From Labrys wisconsinensis (GTDB lineage: Bacteria; Pseudomonadota; Alphaproteobacteria; Rhizobiales; Labraceae), in NCBI RefSeq assembly GCF_030814995.1, contig NZ_JAUSVX010000003.1:124001-188000 (forward strand): DNA of 64,000 bases, in the 5' to 3' direction. Position 1 is the first letter of the stretch, and each line of letters opens with the position of its first letter. Positions 62,153 to 64,000 of the stretch are shown piece after piece. The translations under genes and the position numbers were made by a program. Below the pieces are notes generated by a model that saw only the letters and a program-made list of their open reading frames with translations, was not told where the DNA came from and did not search any database.

Positions 62153-63298
62153 TCAGGCATTCTTGAACCTGGTCCAGACGTCGGTCCACTCCTCGATGGA
62201 CTGCTGGGTCGGCAGGCCGCGAATCTCGATCTTGCCCTCCTCGATCTCCGACATCACGTTGCGCTTGTCGAGGCGATGCTCCAGCAGATCTGCCATCTTG
62301 GGGTCGGTCTTGTCGAGCAGCTCCCAGCCGGCCTTGCTCGGCATGGATGCGACATAGGACGACTTCGTCGCCGTCTGCACCTGCCCCTCGGGCGACGCAC
62401 GGTACTGCAGGAACTTGACCGCCAGGTCCTTCTTCGCCGACGACGAGACGATCGAGAGCGACTCGGTCCACTGCACGCCGCCTTCCTGGGGAATGGCGGC
62501 CGTGATCGGCACACCGCTCTTCTGCAGCAGAATCGCCGCCCAGGCGCCGACGCCGGGCATGACCCAGGCCTCGCCGTTGGTCAGTGACGAGAAGACCGAG
62601 GACCAGGGGCCGATGCCCGACATCTGCGGCGACAGCGAGAGGAGCGCCTGGCTGAGCTGCTCGAATTTGGCCTTGTCGACGTCGTAGGGAGGACGGTTGC
62701 CGTCATACATGCTCAGGCAAGACATGTTGGGCAGATACCAGTCGTACATGCCGACTTTCTTCGTGACCCTGCCGTCCCACAGCAGCTTGTACGACCTGGC
62801 ATCGTCCGCCGAAAGCTTGGTGGTGTTGTAGACCAGCCCGAGATAGCCGAAGCTGTTGATCAAGGAATAGAGCTTGCCCTCCCGCCAGTGCAGCGGGAAC
62901 TTCTGGAACTGCGGCCAGAAGTCGTTCAGCGGATACTGGGCAGGATCGAGCGCGTCGATCTTGCCCGCCTGCGCCAGCATGGTGACGTATTCCGCGTCGG
63001 TCAGAACGACGTCGAACGTGCCGGGCGGCGAGGATTGCAGCAGCGCCATCATCTCCTCGCCGCCGGTATACTCCTTGGCTTGCACCTTGACGTTGTACTT
63101 CTTCTCGAACTCGCCCACGACCTCGGGGCCGGCATGGCCCGGCCAGCTCAGGAGGCCCAGCACGTTGTCGTCGGCCGCCTTGGCCGGCCCGAACGAGAGG
63201 CCGACCGAAGCGCCGAGGCCGACGAGCGCCCCGGCCTTGATGACATCGCGGCGCGACACGGGGTCATGGAAGAAACCGCGTCCTTCGAACTTCTTCAT
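62153..63298 (-). CDS. Tat-exported polyamine-type substrate-binding protein
   Basis: 381-residue binding protein with a Tat leader: SRRDVIKAGALVGLGASVGL at residues 15-34. The mature part resembles PotD/PotF and opine-type binders (DNVLGLLSWPGHAGPEVVGEF, then GTFDVVLTDAEYVTMLAQAG). Export by Tat rather than Sec suggests folding or cofactor loading in the cytoplasm, which is less usual for such proteins. The gene follows the ureohydrolase by about 55 bases. Confidence 0.92.
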   Translation of the reverse strand: MKKFEGRGFFHDPVSRRDVIKAGALVGLGASVGLSFGPAKAADDNVLGLLSWPGHAGPEVVGEFEKKYNVKVQAKEYTGGEEMMALLQSSPPGTFDVVLTDAEYVTMLAQAGKIDALDPAQYPLNDFWPQFQKFPLHWREGKLYSLINSFGYLGLVYNTTKLSADDARSYKLLWDGRVTKKVGMYDWYLPNMSCLSMYDGNRPPYDVDKAKFEQLSQALLSLSPQMSGIGPWSSVFSSLTNGEAWVMPGVGAWAAILLQKSGVPITAAIPQEGGVQWTESLSIVSSSAKKDLAVKFLQYRASPEGQVQTATKSSYVASMPSKAGWELLDKTDPKMADLLEHRLDKRNVMSEIEEGKIEIRGLPTQQSIEEWTDVWTRFKNA

Positions 63299-63352
63299 GT
63301 CTTTGGTTCCCTGCTGGAGGATGATGAATCGTCTGGTTGCGGCGCGTCGCCG

Positions 63353-64000
63353 TCATTTTTTCAAGGCTATCAGGCAGAGCAGTTCGAACAGCACCTGTGC
63401 GGCCACCTGGGCCGTGTTGCTGGTGGCATCGTACTGGGGCGCGACCTCGACCACGTCGGCGCCGACGATGTCGAGGCCGGCGAACCCGCGCAGAAGCTGC
63501 AGGGCCTCACGCGGCAGCAATCCACCGACTTCGGGCGTTCCCGTGCCCGGGGCGAAGGCCGGGTCGAGGCTGTCGACATCGAAGGTTACGTAGGTCGGCC
63601 CGCCACCGACCACCTCTCGAGCCTTGGCGATCACGGCGGGAATGCCCATCTCGCCAATGTCTTCGGCGTGAATGACGGTCATGCCCGAGGCGAAGGAGAA
63701 CTCCCAGAGATATTCCGCGCCGCCGCGAATGCCGATCTGCACCGTGCGGCGCGGATCGAGCACGCCGGCGAGGACGGCTTCGCGGAACGGTCCGCCATGG
63801 TGGAACTTCGATCCTTCATAGGGGCCGGCCGTATCGCAGTGCGCGTCGATCTGGATCAAGCCGACAGGCCGTTCCGCGCCGAGCGCCTTGAGGATCGAGC
63901 CGGTGATGGAATGATCCCCGCCGACGGACAGGGGAATGGCGCGCGTCCCGGAGACCATGCGATAGCAGGCCTCGATGTCGGCGTGGCACTCGCTCAGATC
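63353..64000 (-). CDS. Agmatinase/ureohydrolase-family protein (5' truncated by the window)
   Basis: 215 residues of the C-terminal part of a manganese- or nickel-dependent ureohydrolase, which releases urea from guanidino compounds. Metal ligands are visible in SVGGDHSITG, IDAHCDT and FDVDSLDPAF followed by GTGTPEVGG. The start lies beyond the right edge; the reading frame stays open to the last base. Members include agmatinase, guanidinobutyrase and guanidinopropionase. Being first in an operon with an importer and a creatininase, it may hydrolyse creatine or another guanidino acid, which is inferred. Confidence 0.93.
   Translation of the reverse strand, partial: DLSECHADIEACYRMVSGTRAIPLSVGGDHSITGSILKALGAERPVGLIQIDAHCDTAGPYEGSKFHHGGPFREAVLAGVLDPRRTVQIGIRGGAEYLWEFSFASGMTVIHAEDIGEMGIPAVIAKAREVVGGGPTYVTFDVDSLDPAFAPGTGTPEVGGLLPREALQLLRGFAGLDIVGADVVEVAPQYDATSNTAQVAAQVLFELLCLIALKK

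Overview
The window is high-GC DNA from a free-living or plant/soil-associated alphaproteobacterium, most likely order Hyphomicrobiales (Rhizobiales). The evidence is the ribosomal order rpsF-rpsR-DUF2232-rplI, a DUF3126 gene beside cysE, a zf-CHCC protein coupled to a UbiH-like monooxygenase, DUF2336, BTLCP and PilZ proteins, a CtrA-type TTAA-N7-TTAA site, and the large share of ABC importers. The genus cannot be read from the sequence. No phage, insertion sequence, CRISPR array or rRNA is visible. There is one tRNA gene (Leu, anticodon TAA) and one ParDE toxin-antitoxin pair.

Layout. 0.2-2.7 kb: PepSY protein, OmpR-type regulator and histidine kinase. 2.6-5.7 kb: PfkB kinase, TerC membrane protein, secreted VWA (DUF1194) protein. 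6.0-9.8 kb: ribosomal operon and a patatin-like phospholipase. 9.8-15.3 kb: a gamma-glutamyl compound locus with a cysteine hydrolase, cytoplasmic-type gamma-glutamyltransferase, FadR-like regulator and a divergent polar amino-acid ABC importer; two matching palindromic operators lie in the divergent promoter region. 15.3-19.4 kb: CBS-domain protein, cold-shock protein, rpsU, rhomboid protease, PAS and PilZ proteins. 19.4-26.4 kb: a sugar-type ABC importer with FGGY kinase, class II aldolase and divergent RpiR regulator. 26.4-32.2 kb: BTLCP protease, gamma-carbonic anhydrase-like protein, cysE region, alpha/beta hydrolase, a compact palindromic repeat element, zinc-finger protein, monooxygenase and tRNA-Leu.

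32.2-41.3 kb is a tightly packed nine-gene minus-strand operon: polyamine-type ABC importer, GT1-like glycosyltransferase, two tandem bicupins, aldehyde dehydrogenase, and last a GntR regulator that appears to carry two winged helices. 41.5-48.4 kb holds DUF427 paralogues, ParDE with a double palindromic operator, xanthine phosphoribosyltransferase, a CinA-like protein, DUF2336, an unrecognised protein, and a saccharopine-dehydrogenase/DUF4166 fusion coupled to a DCC thiol protein. 48.6-54.1 kb: a CmlA/FloR-type exporter whose 3' end looks frameshifted, a DUF1800/DUF1501 pair and a GT4 glycosyltransferase. 54.2-58.5 kb: thiM, a divergent rhodanese plus SsuD-like monooxygenase pair, threonine ammonia-lyase. 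58.5-64.0 kb: a minus-strand operon with a ureohydrolase (truncated by the window edge), a second polyamine-type ABC importer and a creatininase whose metal-ligand spacing matches true creatininases.

The most interesting material is (a) the nine-gene bicupin/glycosyltransferase/importer operon, (b) the creatininase-ureohydrolase-importer operon, which suggests a creatinine or cyclic-guanidino route ending in a ureohydrolase, (c) the GntR operator pair around the gamma-glutamyl locus, (d) the one-base lesion in the exporter, and (e) the nested palindromic element at 30.5 kb.
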